Position numbers and translations under genes: made by a program
NCBI RefSeq assembly: GCF_005233515.1
Contig: NZ_QFZZ01000003.1
Location: forward strand, 186,001-250,000
Length of the DNA: 64,000 bases
Direction: 5' to 3'
DNA from: Pseudomonas sp. CFBP13508
Lineage (GTDB): Bacteria > Pseudomonadota > Gammaproteobacteria > Pseudomonadales > Pseudomonadaceae
Notes under the pieces: generated by a model
What the model was told of the DNA's origin: nothing
Database searches by the model: none
What the model saw: only the letters and a program-made list of their open reading frames with translations
Part shown: in pieces, positions 10,071-18,083 of the stretch
How positions within the stretch are numbered: the stretch's first letter is position 1
How the letters are laid out: every line of letters starts with the position of its first letter

Positions 10071-10197
10071 GAGGGGATTTATCCCCGCTGGGGTGCGCAG
10101 CAGCCCAATACCCACCACCTCGATTCATCAGGCTGATCGCATCCAACCGTTTTAGGGCTGCTGCGCACCCCAGCGGGGATAAATCCCCTCGCCACAG
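10064..10197. repeat. Family B inverted repeat pair
   Basis: CTGTGGCGAGGGGATTTATC and its complement flank a second inverted pair, GGGGTGCGCAGCAGCCC / GGGCTGCTGCGCACCCC, around a central loop of about 45 bp. With the tandem array it fills most of the 350-bp gap between mdtD and dbpA. The remaining 120 bp should hold the dbpA promoter, but none is clear. Confidence 0.9.
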
Positions 10198-10317
10198 GTA
10201 ATCTTCGGCCAGGACTCGCTCGCGGACATCGATTGAGTCGCTGTTCGTCCAGAACTGTCGAGGAAACTGGCACGGGGCTGCTACACTGCGCGACATTTTG
10301 TTTTGCAGGCCAGTCCC

Positions 10318-11703
10318 GTGACCACCATCGCCACCGCTTTTAATACTCTGCCGCTGTCCGCCGCCATGCTGGCTAACCTCGAATCACTCGGTTATGCCCA
10401 GATGACGCCGATCCAGGCGCAGAGCTTGCCGGTGATCCTCAAGGGGATGGACCTGATCGCCCAGGCCAAGACCGGCAGCGGCAAGACCGCCGCATTCGGC
10501 ATCGGCCTGCTCAACCCGATCAACCCGCGCTACTTCGGTTGCCAGGCGTTGGTGATCTGCCCGACCCGCGAGCTGGCCGACCAGGTGGCCAAGGAAGTCC
10601 GCCGTCTGGCCCGCGCCGAAGACAACATCAAGGTCCTGACCCTGTGCGGCGGCGTGTCGTTCGGCCCGCAGATCGCTTCGCTGGAACACGGCGCACACAT
10701 CATCGTCGGCACCCCAGGGCGCATTCAGCAGCACTTGCGCAAGGGCTCGCTGGTGCTCGATGGCCTGAACACGCTGATCCTCGACGAAGCCGACCGCATG
10801 CTCGACATGGGTTTCTACGACGCCATCGAAGACATTATCATCAAGACCCCGGAGCGCCGGCAGACTCTGCTGTTCTCCGCGACCTACCCGGTGGGCATCA
10901 AGCAACTGGCTTCGAAATTCATGCGCGATCCGCAGACCGTCAAGGCTGAAGCCTTCCACGACGACACGCAGATCGAGCAGCGCTTCTACGAGATTTCCCC
11001 GGAAGAGCGCATGAGCGCGGTGACCAAAGTCCTGCACCACTTCCGTCCGGCGTCCTGCGTGGCGTTCTGCTTCACCAAGCAGCAGGTTCAGGAAACCGTC
11101 GATCACCTGACCGCCAAAGGTATTTCCGCCGTTGGACTGCACGGCGATCTGGAACAGCGTGACCGCGATCAGGTCCTGGCGATGTTCGCTAACCGCAGCA
11201 CCTCGGTGCTGGTCGCCACCGACGTCGCCGCCCGTGGTCTGGACATCGATGCGCTGGACATGGTGATCAATGTCGAGCTGGCGCGCGATTCGGAAATCCA
11301 CATCCACCGCGTCGGCCGTACCGGTCGCGCGGGCGAGAAAGGCATCGCCATCAGCCTGGTCGCGCCGTCCGAAGCTCATCGTGCGCAAGCCATCGAACAA
11401 CTGCAGAAAGCGCCGCTGAACTGGGATCAGATCGACAACCTCAAGTCCCAGGGCCTGGCGCCGCTGCAACCGCCGATGACTACCCTGTGCATCGGCGCTG
11501 GCCGCAAAGACAAAGTGCGCCCGGGCGACATTCTTGGCGCACTGACCGGCGAAGCGGGCATTCCCGGTGCGCAGGTCGGCAAGATCGCGATCTTCGATTT
11601 CCAGGCCTACGTCGCTGTCGAGCGCACCGTGGCCATGCAGGCCTTGCAGCGCCTGAACGACGGCAAGATCAAGGGCCGCTCGTTGCGCGTGCGTATTCTG
11701 TAA
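10318..11703 (+). CDS. dbpA: ATP-dependent RNA helicase DbpA
   Basis: A 461-residue DEAD-box helicase of the DbpA subfamily, which acts on 23S rRNA hairpin 92 during 50S subunit assembly. Helicase motifs appear in order: AKTGSGKT (about residue 50), [19 protein letters not shown], then HIHRVGRTGRAG. The last 75 or so residues (LCIGAGRKDKVRPGDILGAL, VGKIAIFDFQAYVAV) are the DbpA-specific RNA-binding domain. The start is taken as GTG 10318, giving MTTIATAFNTLPLS, the usual N-terminus; an in-frame TTG lies 15 bp upstream. Monocistronic. Confidence 0.95.
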   Translation: MTTIATAFNTLPLSAAMLANLESLGYAQMTPIQAQSLPVILKGMDLIAQAKTGSGKTAAFGIGLLNPINPRYFGCQALVICPTRELADQVAKEVRRLARAEDNIKVLTLCGGVSFGPQIASLEHGAHIIVGTPGRIQQHLRKGSLVLDGLNTLILDEADRMLDMGFYDAIEDIIIKTPERRQTLLFSATYPVGIKQLASKFMRDPQTVKAEAFHDDTQIEQRFYEISPEERMSAVTKVLHHFRPASCVAFCFTKQQVQETVDHLTAKGISAVGLHGDLEQRDRDQVLAMFANRSTSVLVATDVAARGLDIDALDMVINVELARDSEIHIHRVGRTGRAGEKGIAISLVAPSEAHRAQAIEQLQKAPLNWDQIDNLKSQGLAPLQPPMTTLCIGAGRKDKVRPGDILGALTGEAGIPGAQVGKIAIFDFQAYVAVERTVAMQALQRLNDGKIKGRSLRVRIL

Positions 11704-11729
11704 GCGATCTTCCATCCAGAGGAGATCCC

Positions 11730-11821
11730 CTGTGGGAGCGAGCCTGCTCGCGAATGCAATCTGTCAGTCGACATCATTGTTGAATGACACAACGCTTTCG
11801 CGAGCAGGCTCGCTCCCACAG
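11730..11821. repeat. Family A inverted repeat pair
   Basis: CTGTGGGAGCGAGCCTGCTC opens and GAGCAGGCTCGCTCCCACAG closes the element, with a spacer containing GTCGACATCATTGTTGAATGAC. A near-identical spacer is found at 13057-13147. Confidence 0.9.
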
Positions 11822-11856
11822 TTTGTTTTGTAGCGACCCACCAAGAGGACACCGTT

Positions 11857-13035
11857 TTGCGCTCTACCGAAGTCGTGATCATTGGCGCTGGCGCGGCCGG
11901 CTTGATGTGTGCCCTGACCGCCGCCGGGCGCGGGCGTCAGGTGTTGCTGCTCGACCACGCGAACAAGGCCGGCAAGAAAATCCTCATGTCCGGCGGCGGT
12001 CGCTGCAATTTCACCAACATGCATACCGAACCGAGCAATTTCCTTTCGCAGAACCCGCATTTCTGCAAATCGGCGCTGGCGCGTTACACCCAGTGGGATT
12101 TCATCGGTCTGGTCGGCAAACATGGCGTGCCGTACCACGAGAAGAAACTCGGCCAGCTGTTCTGCGATCACAAATCCAGCGACATCCTCGGCATGCTCCT
12201 TGATGAATGCGATCAGGCCGGCGTCGAGCTGCACCTGGACACTTCGATCCAGACCATCGAAAAAACCGACAGCGGTTATCTGCTCGACACCACACTTGGT
12301 CAGGTTCAGTGCCAGTCTCTGGTGATCGCCACCGGCGGGCTGTCGATTCCGACCCTGGGCGCTACCGGATTCGGTTATCAAGTCGCCAAACAGTTCGGCC
12401 ATGAGCTGCTGCCGACCCGCGCCGGGCTGGTGCCGTTCACCATTACCGACCAGCTCAAGGAGTTGTGCACAGAGCTGTCCGGCACCTCGGTGGATTGTCT
12501 GGTCAGCTGCAATGACCAGAGCTTTCGCGAGAACATCCTGTTCACTCACCGTGGCCTCAGCGGCCCGGCGATTCTGCAGATTTCTTCGTTCTGGGAGCCC
12601 GGCGACACGGTGGAAATCAACCTGCTGCCGGATCACGACGCGGCGAGCTGGCTGCAAGAGCAAGTCGCCGAGCGTCCGAACAGCGAGCTGAAGACTTTGC
12701 TTGGCGAGATCTTCACCAAGAAAATGGCCAATCTGCTGGCGGACAACTGGTTCGTTTCCAAACCAATGAAGCAGTACACCCACGCCGAACTGGCGGAGAT
12801 TGCCGAGAAGCTCGGCAGCTGGAAAGTCGTGCCGGCGGGGACTGAGGGCTATCGCACGGCTGAGGTGACTCTGGGTGGCGTCGATACCCGCGAGGTGTCG
12901 TCCAAGACCATGGAATCGCTGAAAAGCCCCGGCCTGTACTTCATTGGTGAAGTGCTCGACGTCACCGGGCACCTGGGCGGCTTCAATTTCCAGTGGGCCT
13001 GGGCCTCGGGTTACGCTGCGGCGCAGTACGCTTAA
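11857..13035 (+). CDS. NAD(P)/FAD-dependent oxidoreductase, HI0933/YhiN family
   Basis: A 392-residue flavoprotein of the HI0933-like family. The dinucleotide-binding motif IIGAGAAGLM is at residues 7-16, the family stretch GKKILMSGGGRCNFTN near 42-57, and the C-terminal FAD-site region GLYFIGEVLDVTGHLGGFNF near 360. The start is an unusual TTG (11857), supported by AGAGGA seven bases upstream; no in-frame ATG precedes the conserved strand. The biochemical role of this family is not established. Both flanks are family A repeats. Confidence 0.85.
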   Translation: MRSTEVVIIGAGAAGLMCALTAAGRGRQVLLLDHANKAGKKILMSGGGRCNFTNMHTEPSNFLSQNPHFCKSALARYTQWDFIGLVGKHGVPYHEKKLGQLFCDHKSSDILGMLLDECDQAGVELHLDTSIQTIEKTDSGYLLDTTLGQVQCQSLVIATGGLSIPTLGATGFGYQVAKQFGHELLPTRAGLVPFTITDQLKELCTELSGTSVDCLVSCNDQSFRENILFTHRGLSGPAILQISSFWEPGDTVEINLLPDHDAASWLQEQVAERPNSELKTLLGEIFTKKMANLLADNWFVSKPMKQYTHAELAEIAEKLGSWKVVPAGTEGYRTAEVTLGGVDTREVSSKTMESLKSPGLYFIGEVLDVTGHLGGFNFQWAWASGYAAAQYA

Positions 13036-13056
13036 CTCAAGGCTAAATACAAAACC

Positions 13057-13147
13057 CTGTGGGAGCGAGCCTGCTCGCGAATGCGGTGTACCAGTCGACA
13101 TCAATGTTGAATGACACTCCGCTTTCGCGAGCAGGCTCGCTCCCACA
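13057..13147. repeat. Family A inverted repeat pair
   Basis: Same structure as at 11730-11821, including the spacer words GTCGACATCAATGTTGAATGAC, so the two look like copies of one long element rather than independent pairs of halves. Confidence 0.9.
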
Positions 13148-13265
13148 ATGGTTTGTGGTGTAAGTAAAAGGAACACTTTTTGCTGTCAGATGTGCTCGGC
13201 GCCATTGCGTCGGCGTCATTACTGGCTCAATTTAGCGGCATCGCCTCGGAAGGCCTTCGCACTTC

Positions 13266-15440
13266 ATGTCCTCGACCTCGTTTCGTCAGTCTTTGCGGCG
13301 CCTGTGGGCGCTGGATAAATTCAGCTATAGCGTGCGGGTATTCATCGCCCTGACCGGCAGCATGGCGCTGTGCTGGTATCAGGATGAAATGGGCCTGCTG
13401 ATCCCGTTGTTCCTCGGCATCATCGCCAGCGCCCTGGCCGAAACCGACGACAGTTGGCAGGGTCGTCTCAACGCTCTGGCGGTGACGCTGGTGTGTTTCA
13501 GCATCGCCGCGCTGTCGGTGGAATTGCTCTTTCCTTACCCGATCATTTTCGCCGTGGCCTTGGCGCTGGCCAGTTTCGGTCTGACCATGCTCGGCGCGCT
13601 GGGCGAGCGTTACGGTGCGATCGCCTCGGCGACGCTGATTCTCTCGGTCTACACGATGATCGGCGTTGATCAGCGCGGCGGCGCGGTTACCGATTTCTGG
13701 CACGAACCGATGCTGCTGGTCGCCGGCGCGGCGTGGTACGGCCTGCTCTCGGTCCTATGGCAGGCGCTGTTTTCCAATCAACCGGTGCAGCAAAGTCTGG
13801 CGCGGCTGTTCCGTGAACTGGGCCTGTATCTGAAGCTGAAATCCTCGCTGTTCGAGCCGATCCGGCAGATGGACGTCGAAGCCCGCCGCCTCGAACTGGC
13901 GCAGCAGAATGGCCGCGTGGTCGCCGCCCTGAACACGGCCAAGGAAATCATCCTGCACCGTGTCGGTAACGGCCGGCCCGGCTCGAAAGTCAGCCGTTAT
14001 CTGAAGCTGTATTTCCTCGCTCAGGACATTCACGAACGCGCCAGCTCTTCGCACTACCCTTACAACGCGCTGGCCGAGGCGTTCTTCCACAGCGACGTGC
14101 TGTTCCGCTGCCAGCGCCTGCTGCGCCAGCAAGGCAAGGCCTGCCGGGCCTTGGCCGAGTCAATCCAGATGCGCCAGCCGTTCATCTACGACGCAAGTTT
14201 CGCCGAAGCCCTGAACGACCTCCACGCCTCCCTCGAACACTTGCGCATCCAGAGCAACCCGGCATGGCGCGGTCTGCTGCGCTCGCTACGCGCACTGGCG
14301 GCCAACCTCGGCACCCTCGACCGCCTGCTCAGCGATGCCAGCAACCCCGATGCCCTGGCGGACGCCACCGACAGCAGCCTGCTCGACCGCTCACCGCGCA
14401 ATCTCAAGGACGTGTGGATTCGCCTGCGCACGCAACTGACGCCGACTTCGCTGCTGTTCCGTCATGCCCTGCGCCTGCCGCTGGCACTGAGCATCGGCTA
14501 CGGCATGGTGCACCTGATCCACCCGTCGCAAGGCTACTGGATCATTCTCACCACGCTGTTCGTCTGCCAGCCGAACTACGGCGCCACCCGACGCAAGCTC
14601 GGCCAGCGGATCATCGGCACGGCCATTGGCCTGACGGTGGCCTGGGCGCTGTTCGATCTGTTCCCCAACCCTGTGGTGCAATCGTGCTTCGCCATCGCTG
14701 CCGGTGTGGTGTTCTTTACCAATCGCACCACCCGCTACACCCTGGCGACGGCGGCGATCACCATCATGGTGCTGTTCTGCTTCAATCAGGTCGGCGATGG
14801 CTACGGGCTGTTTCTGCCACGGCTGTTCGATACGCTGTTGGGCAGCCTGATTGCCGGGCTGGCGGTGTTCCTGTTCCTGCCGGACTGGCAGGGTCGGCGC
14901 CTGAACAAAGTGCTGGCCAACACCCTGACCTGCAACAGCATCTACCTGCGCCAGATCATGCAGCAATACGCCGCCGGCAAGAGCGATGACCTGGCCTATC
15001 GCCTGGCCCGACGCAACGCCCATAACGCCGATGCCGCACTGTCGACGACACTGGCGAACATGCTTATGGAGCCGGGGCATTTCCGTAAGGAGGCGGATGT
15101 CGGCTTCCGCTTCCTGGTGCTGTCGCACACTCTGCTCAGCTACTTGTCCGGCCTCGGCGCGCACCGCGAAACGCAGCTGCCGGCCGAGGTTCGTGAGCAT
15201 CTGATCGAAGGCGCCGGGGCGAAACTGGCGAGCAGCATCGACGAAATCGCCCAAGGCCTGGCGAGCAAGCAGCCAATCGCGATTCAGAGTGATGAAGAAG
15301 AAGCGCTGGCCAATGAGCTGGAACAAATGCCGGATGAAATCGATGAAGGGCAGCGGTTGGTGCAGACGCAGCTGGCGCTGATTTGCCGGCAGTTGGGACC
15401 GCTTCGGACATTGGCGGCGCATTTGATCAAAGAAGTCTAG
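13266..15440 (+). CDS. yccS: YccS-type FUSC family inner-membrane protein
   Basis: A 724-residue protein of the fusaric-acid-resistance/YccS group. An N-terminal hydrophobic block (about residues 25-170) is followed by a long soluble helical region. A second membrane block (about 405-545) contains HLIHPSQGYWIILTTLFVCQPNYGATRRK, a stretch typical of FUSC domains, and a soluble tail follows. Members are proposed export proteins, but YccS itself has no proven substrate. ATG 13266 has GGAAGG 12 bases upstream. The stop codon is immediately followed by a family E repeat with a heptamer array. Confidence 0.85.
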   Translation: MSSTSFRQSLRRLWALDKFSYSVRVFIALTGSMALCWYQDEMGLLIPLFLGIIASALAETDDSWQGRLNALAVTLVCFSIAALSVELLFPYPIIFAVALALASFGLTMLGALGERYGAIASATLILSVYTMIGVDQRGGAVTDFWHEPMLLVAGAAWYGLLSVLWQALFSNQPVQQSLARLFRELGLYLKLKSSLFEPIRQMDVEARRLELAQQNGRVVAALNTAKEIILHRVGNGRPGSKVSRYLKLYFLAQDIHERASSSHYPYNALAEAFFHSDVLFRCQRLLRQQGKACRALAESIQMRQPFIYDASFAEALNDLHASLEHLRIQSNPAWRGLLRSLRALAANLGTLDRLLSDASNPDALADATDSSLLDRSPRNLKDVWIRLRTQLTPTSLLFRHALRLPLALSIGYGMVHLIHPSQGYWIILTTLFVCQPNYGATRRKLGQRIIGTAIGLTVAWALFDLFPNPVVQSCFAIAAGVVFFTNRTTRYTLATAAITIMVLFCFNQVGDGYGLFLPRLFDTLLGSLIAGLAVFLFLPDWQGRRLNKVLANTLTCNSIYLRQIMQQYAAGKSDDLAYRLARRNAHNADAALSTTLANMLMEPGHFRKEADVGFRFLVLSHTLLSYLSGLGAHRETQLPAEVREHLIEGAGAKLASSIDEIAQGLASKQPIAIQSDEEEALANELEQMPDEIDEGQRLVQTQLALICRQLGPLRTLAAHLIKEV

Positions 15441-15592
15441 CTGCAAGCTGCAAGCTACAAGCTACAAGCTACAAGCTACAAGCTACAAGCTACAAGCTAC
15501 AAGCTACAAGCTACAAGCTACAAGCTACAAGCTACAAGCCAAACGCTACCCGGCTTCTAACTTGCAGCTTGCCGCTTGAAGCTTGTAGCTCC
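15441..15592. repeat. Family E element carrying a 13-unit heptamer array
   Basis: Directly after the yccS stop, CAAGCTG (15444-15450) is followed by twelve exact CAAGCTA units (15451-15534). A right arm, CTTGCAGCTTGCCGCTTGAAG (within 15561-15592), is complementary to the repeat unit. The element fills the gap between the convergent yccS and binding-protein genes, so it is transcribed from both sides and may act as a two-way transcription end. Confidence 0.92.
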
Positions 15593-15595
15593 CAA

Positions 15596-16333
15596 CTACA
15601 TTCCATGCCGCCGCAATAACTTCTCATAAGTCCCGTCAGCCTTCATCGCTGCAATCGCCCGGTCAAACCCGGCGACGATCTGCTCATGCTGCGGGTTCTT
15701 CAGGCTGACCAGAATATGCAGGCTGTTCTCACTCAACGGCTTGGGTAAAAACTCCACCGAATTGCGTACCTTGGCCGATTCCCGCGCCAGGTAATACTTC
15801 GCTACGTACTCATCCTCAAGCGTCAGCTTGACCCGATCCGCCGCGAGCATGCGCACGCCCATGGCGAAGTTGTGCACGGGCACTTTCTGCATCGCCGTGT
15901 CGGCATCGAACGGTGCGGAATAGGCATAGCCGCGCACCACCGCAATCGGATAGGTGTGCAGTTGCTCGAGGCTGTTGTATTCAATGGGCGCGTCTTTGCG
16001 CTTGAGGAAGCGGATGCGGTTGATCAGGTACTCACCGGAAAACTGGCCGATCTGCGTGCGCTCGTCGTTGTACCAGGCGTTGACCAGAACGTCGTAACGC
16101 CCCTCGCCAATCCCCAGCAACGCCCGCGCCCAAGGCACCTGTTCGTAACCGCTGGCATAACCGGCGCGAGCCAGTGCGGTGCTGACAATGTCAGTGGCCA
16201 GGCCACCGTTGACCAGTGCATCGTCGGTAAATGGCGGCCAGTTATCGAACGCCAGCCGCAGCTTCTGCGCCGCAGCATCCTGGCCGAGCACCAGCAGTCC
16301 GATAAAAGCAACGGCTTGAAGCAATCGCAGCAT
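15596..16333 (-). CDS. Periplasmic substrate-binding protein, SBP_bac_3-like (orphan)
   Basis: A 245-residue secreted protein. A signal peptide of about 22 residues (MLRLLQAVAFIGLLVLGQDAAAQ) precedes KLRLAFDNWPPFTDDALVNG, the usual opening of polar amino-acid-type binding domains. The later stretch GIGEGRYDVLVNAWYNDERT matches the inter-lobe region. No ABC permease or ATPase gene is adjacent, so it may serve a distant transporter, a sensor, or have lost its partner. ATG 16333 is the first start with the signal sequence. Divergent from elaA across 255 bp in which no distinct element was recognised. Confidence 0.8.
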   Translation of the reverse strand: MLRLLQAVAFIGLLVLGQDAAAQKLRLAFDNWPPFTDDALVNGGLATDIVSTALARAGYASGYEQVPWARALLGIGEGRYDVLVNAWYNDERTQIGQFSGEYLINRIRFLKRKDAPIEYNSLEQLHTYPIAVVRGYAYSAPFDADTAMQKVPVHNFAMGVRMLAADRVKLTLEDEYVAKYYLARESAKVRNSVEFLPKPLSENSLHILVSLKNPQHEQIVAGFDRAIAAMKADGTYEKLLRRHGM

Positions 16334-16588
16334 GCTTGAACATCCTCAGCGGGCAACCGCCCGACGTGGTTTCACGTCAAAACCCAAGGCCCCTTACCGG
16401 CAAAACCCAAGCATTGAACATTAGCTCATGGGAGCCAGTGGACAGTGCTCTGGAGCAGATTACACAAAGTCGCAGCCAGCGCGAGAAAGGAATAGTGGCA
16501 TTTTGACCTTTATCACAGACTGTTGCGCCATACAGACATACGGCGCTGCTGCGCTTAGTATCGGGCGACATCGTCAAGGAATCGCAAA

Positions 16589-17041
16589 ATGACAATCGAG
16601 TGGATCTGCAAACATCACAGCGATCTGGGCAAAGAGCAGTTGTACGCATTATTGAAGCTGCGCTCGGATGTGTTCGTGGTCGAACAGAAATGCGCCTATC
16701 CGGACCTCGACGGCCAGGATCTGGAGGGCGATACCCATCATCTGATGGGTTGGGAAGACGATCAGTTGATGGCATACCTGCGCCTGCTGGACCCGGAATC
16801 CCAAGGCGGCGACGTGGTGATTGGCCGGGTGATCACCGCCCCTGCCGGGCGTGGCAAGGGGCTGGGGCACGAGATGATGGAACAGGCACTGAAACAGGCC
16901 GAGAAGCACTGGCCGCAGGTTCCGATCTATCTGTCGGCGCAGGCGCATCTGCAGGGGTATTACGGCAAGTACGGGTTTGTCGCAGTCGGCGAGGAATATC
17001 TCGAGGATGACATTCCGCACATCGGGATGCGTCGCGCCTGA
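16589..17041 (+). CDS. elaA: GNAT family N-acetyltransferase ElaA
   Basis: A 150-residue GNAT-fold acetyltransferase with the ElaA pattern: LYALLKLRSDVFVVEQKCAY near residues 18-37, the acetyl-CoA loop RVITAPAGRGKGLGHEMM near 79-96, and YYGKYGFVAVGEEYLEDDIPH near the C-terminus. Its physiological substrate is unknown. ATG 16589 follows AAGGA. The gene is followed by a family D repeat and is not part of an operon. Confidence 0.9.
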   Translation: MTIEWICKHHSDLGKEQLYALLKLRSDVFVVEQKCAYPDLDGQDLEGDTHHLMGWEDDQLMAYLRLLDPESQGGDVVIGRVITAPAGRGKGLGHEMMEQALKQAEKHWPQVPIYLSAQAHLQGYYGKYGFVAVGEEYLEDDIPHIGMRRA

Positions 17042-17044
17042 ACA

Positions 17045-17224
17045 GCCCCTCACCCTAACCCTCTCCCAGAGGGAGAGGGGACTAACCTTGGTGTCTTGGG
17101 CCATGCGGCGACCTGAAAAACAGTGTCGATTATGGATTCAACAGCATTCGCTCACGTCGGTGAAATTTTACAATTTCCCCCGATCGGCTCCCTCTCCCTC
17201 TGGGAGAGGGCTGGGGTGAGGGGC
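17045..17224. repeat. Family D inverted-terminal repeat element
   Basis: An element of about 180 bp whose ends, CCCCTCACCCTAACCCTC and GAGGGCTGGGGTGAGGGG, are inverted repeats, with inner CTCCCAGAGGGAGAG and CTCCCTCTGGGAGAG palindromes. The core includes ATGGATTCAACAGCATT. Copies occur at 37566, 56224 and 63724. No coding capacity; MITE-like layout. Confidence 0.88.
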
Positions 17225-17228
17225 TTTT

Positions 17229-17525
17229 TCAGGGATACTCAAGAACAGCCTTGATCTGCCGCAAATTGCGTTCGATCCACCCGCGATCAATCGCACCCCA
17301 ATCGCGAATCCGATAGCGCCCGGCATGATTGCGCGCGCCCTCCTCCTGCTCGAATTCACAAACGATATCCAGATCGGCCAGCGCGGCAATTGTGTCCTGC
17401 GCCGTGCGTCGGGGCATGCCGGTGACTTCGGTCAACGTCGGCACACTCGGCGCCAGGCCGCTATCGATTAGATAAGCCACGTACAAACGGCGATAGAAAC
17501 TGCTTTTGGTCTTGCTGACGTCCAT
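17229..17525 (-). CDS. Small winged-helix DNA-binding domain protein
   Basis: A 98-residue protein, essentially one winged-helix domain. SFYRRLYVAYLIDSG and LTEVTGMPRRTAQDTIAALADL give the helix-turn-helix (about residues 28-50), with a short basic wing after it. ATG 17525 is preferred to GTG 17531 because AGGAAGG lies about five bases upstream of the ATG. It follows the YgjP-like gene by 18 bp on the same strand, so the two are probably one transcript. The regulated target is not known. Its 3' end abuts a family D repeat. Confidence 0.7.
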   Translation of the reverse strand: MDVSKTKSSFYRRLYVAYLIDSGLAPSVPTLTEVTGMPRRTAQDTIAALADLDIVCEFEQEEGARNHAGRYRIRDWGAIDRGWIERNLRQIKAVLEYP

Positions 17526-17543
17526 CCACACCTTCCTGATTGG

Positions 17544-18038
17544 TCAAGCCTGCATATCCCGCCACGTCAGGTACACGCGCAGATCGAACTCGATCTGGTG
17601 ATACCCCGGCAGCATGTGCTCGCACAGTTTATAGAACGCCTTGTTGTGATCCGATTCCTTGAAGTGCGCCAGCTCGTGCACCACGATCATCTTCAGAAAA
17701 TCCGGCGCGGCGTCCTTGAACAGCGCGGCGATGCGGATTTCCTTGTTGGCCTTGAGCTTGCCGCCCTGCACCCGCGAGACTGTGCTGTGCAGGCCGAGCG
17801 CGCGGTGGGTAAGGTCGAGGCGGTTGTCGAACAGCACTTTGTCGATGGCCGGCGCATTGCGCATGTACTGCTGCTTGAGATCCAGCGCGTAACTGTACAA
17901 GGCCTTGTCGCTCTGCACGTCATGTCGCCCCGAATAGCGTTGATCGAGGTAATCACCCAGCCGCCCTTCGGCAATCAGTTGACGCACCTGATCCTGCAAT
18001 TGCGCGGGGTAGGCCTGGAGGTACTTCAACACAGTCAT
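17544..18038 (-). CDS. YgjP-like zinc metallopeptidase domain protein
   Basis: A 164-residue protein with the zinc-protease motif VVHELAHFKESDH. His121, Glu122 and His125 form HExxH, and His131 is a likely third ligand, as in the YgjP/WLM/SprT-like group. There is no signal peptide, so it should be cytoplasmic. The family is widespread but its substrates are not established. Upstream residues (LKANKEIRIAALFKDAAPDF) match the beta-hairpin preceding the active helix in YgjP-like proteins. It is cotranscribed with the winged-helix gene downstream and starts 45 bp after the end of the GGDEF-EAL gene. Confidence 0.82.
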   Translation of the reverse strand: MTVLKYLQAYPAQLQDQVRQLIAEGRLGDYLDQRYSGRHDVQSDKALYSYALDLKQQYMRNAPAIDKVLFDNRLDLTHRALGLHSTVSRVQGGKLKANKEIRIAALFKDAAPDFLKMIVVHELAHFKESDHNKAFYKLCEHMLPGYHQIEFDLRVYLTWRDMQA

Positions 18039-18083
18039 GGACGGGCAGCACGGTTCGAAAAAAGGTGCGCCAGTGTAGCGAAT

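Noticed and set aside
15444..15534. Short regular repeats resembling a CRISPR array
   Set aside because: The units are seven bases with no unique spacers, and no cas genes are near. It is a simple tandem array inside a family E element.
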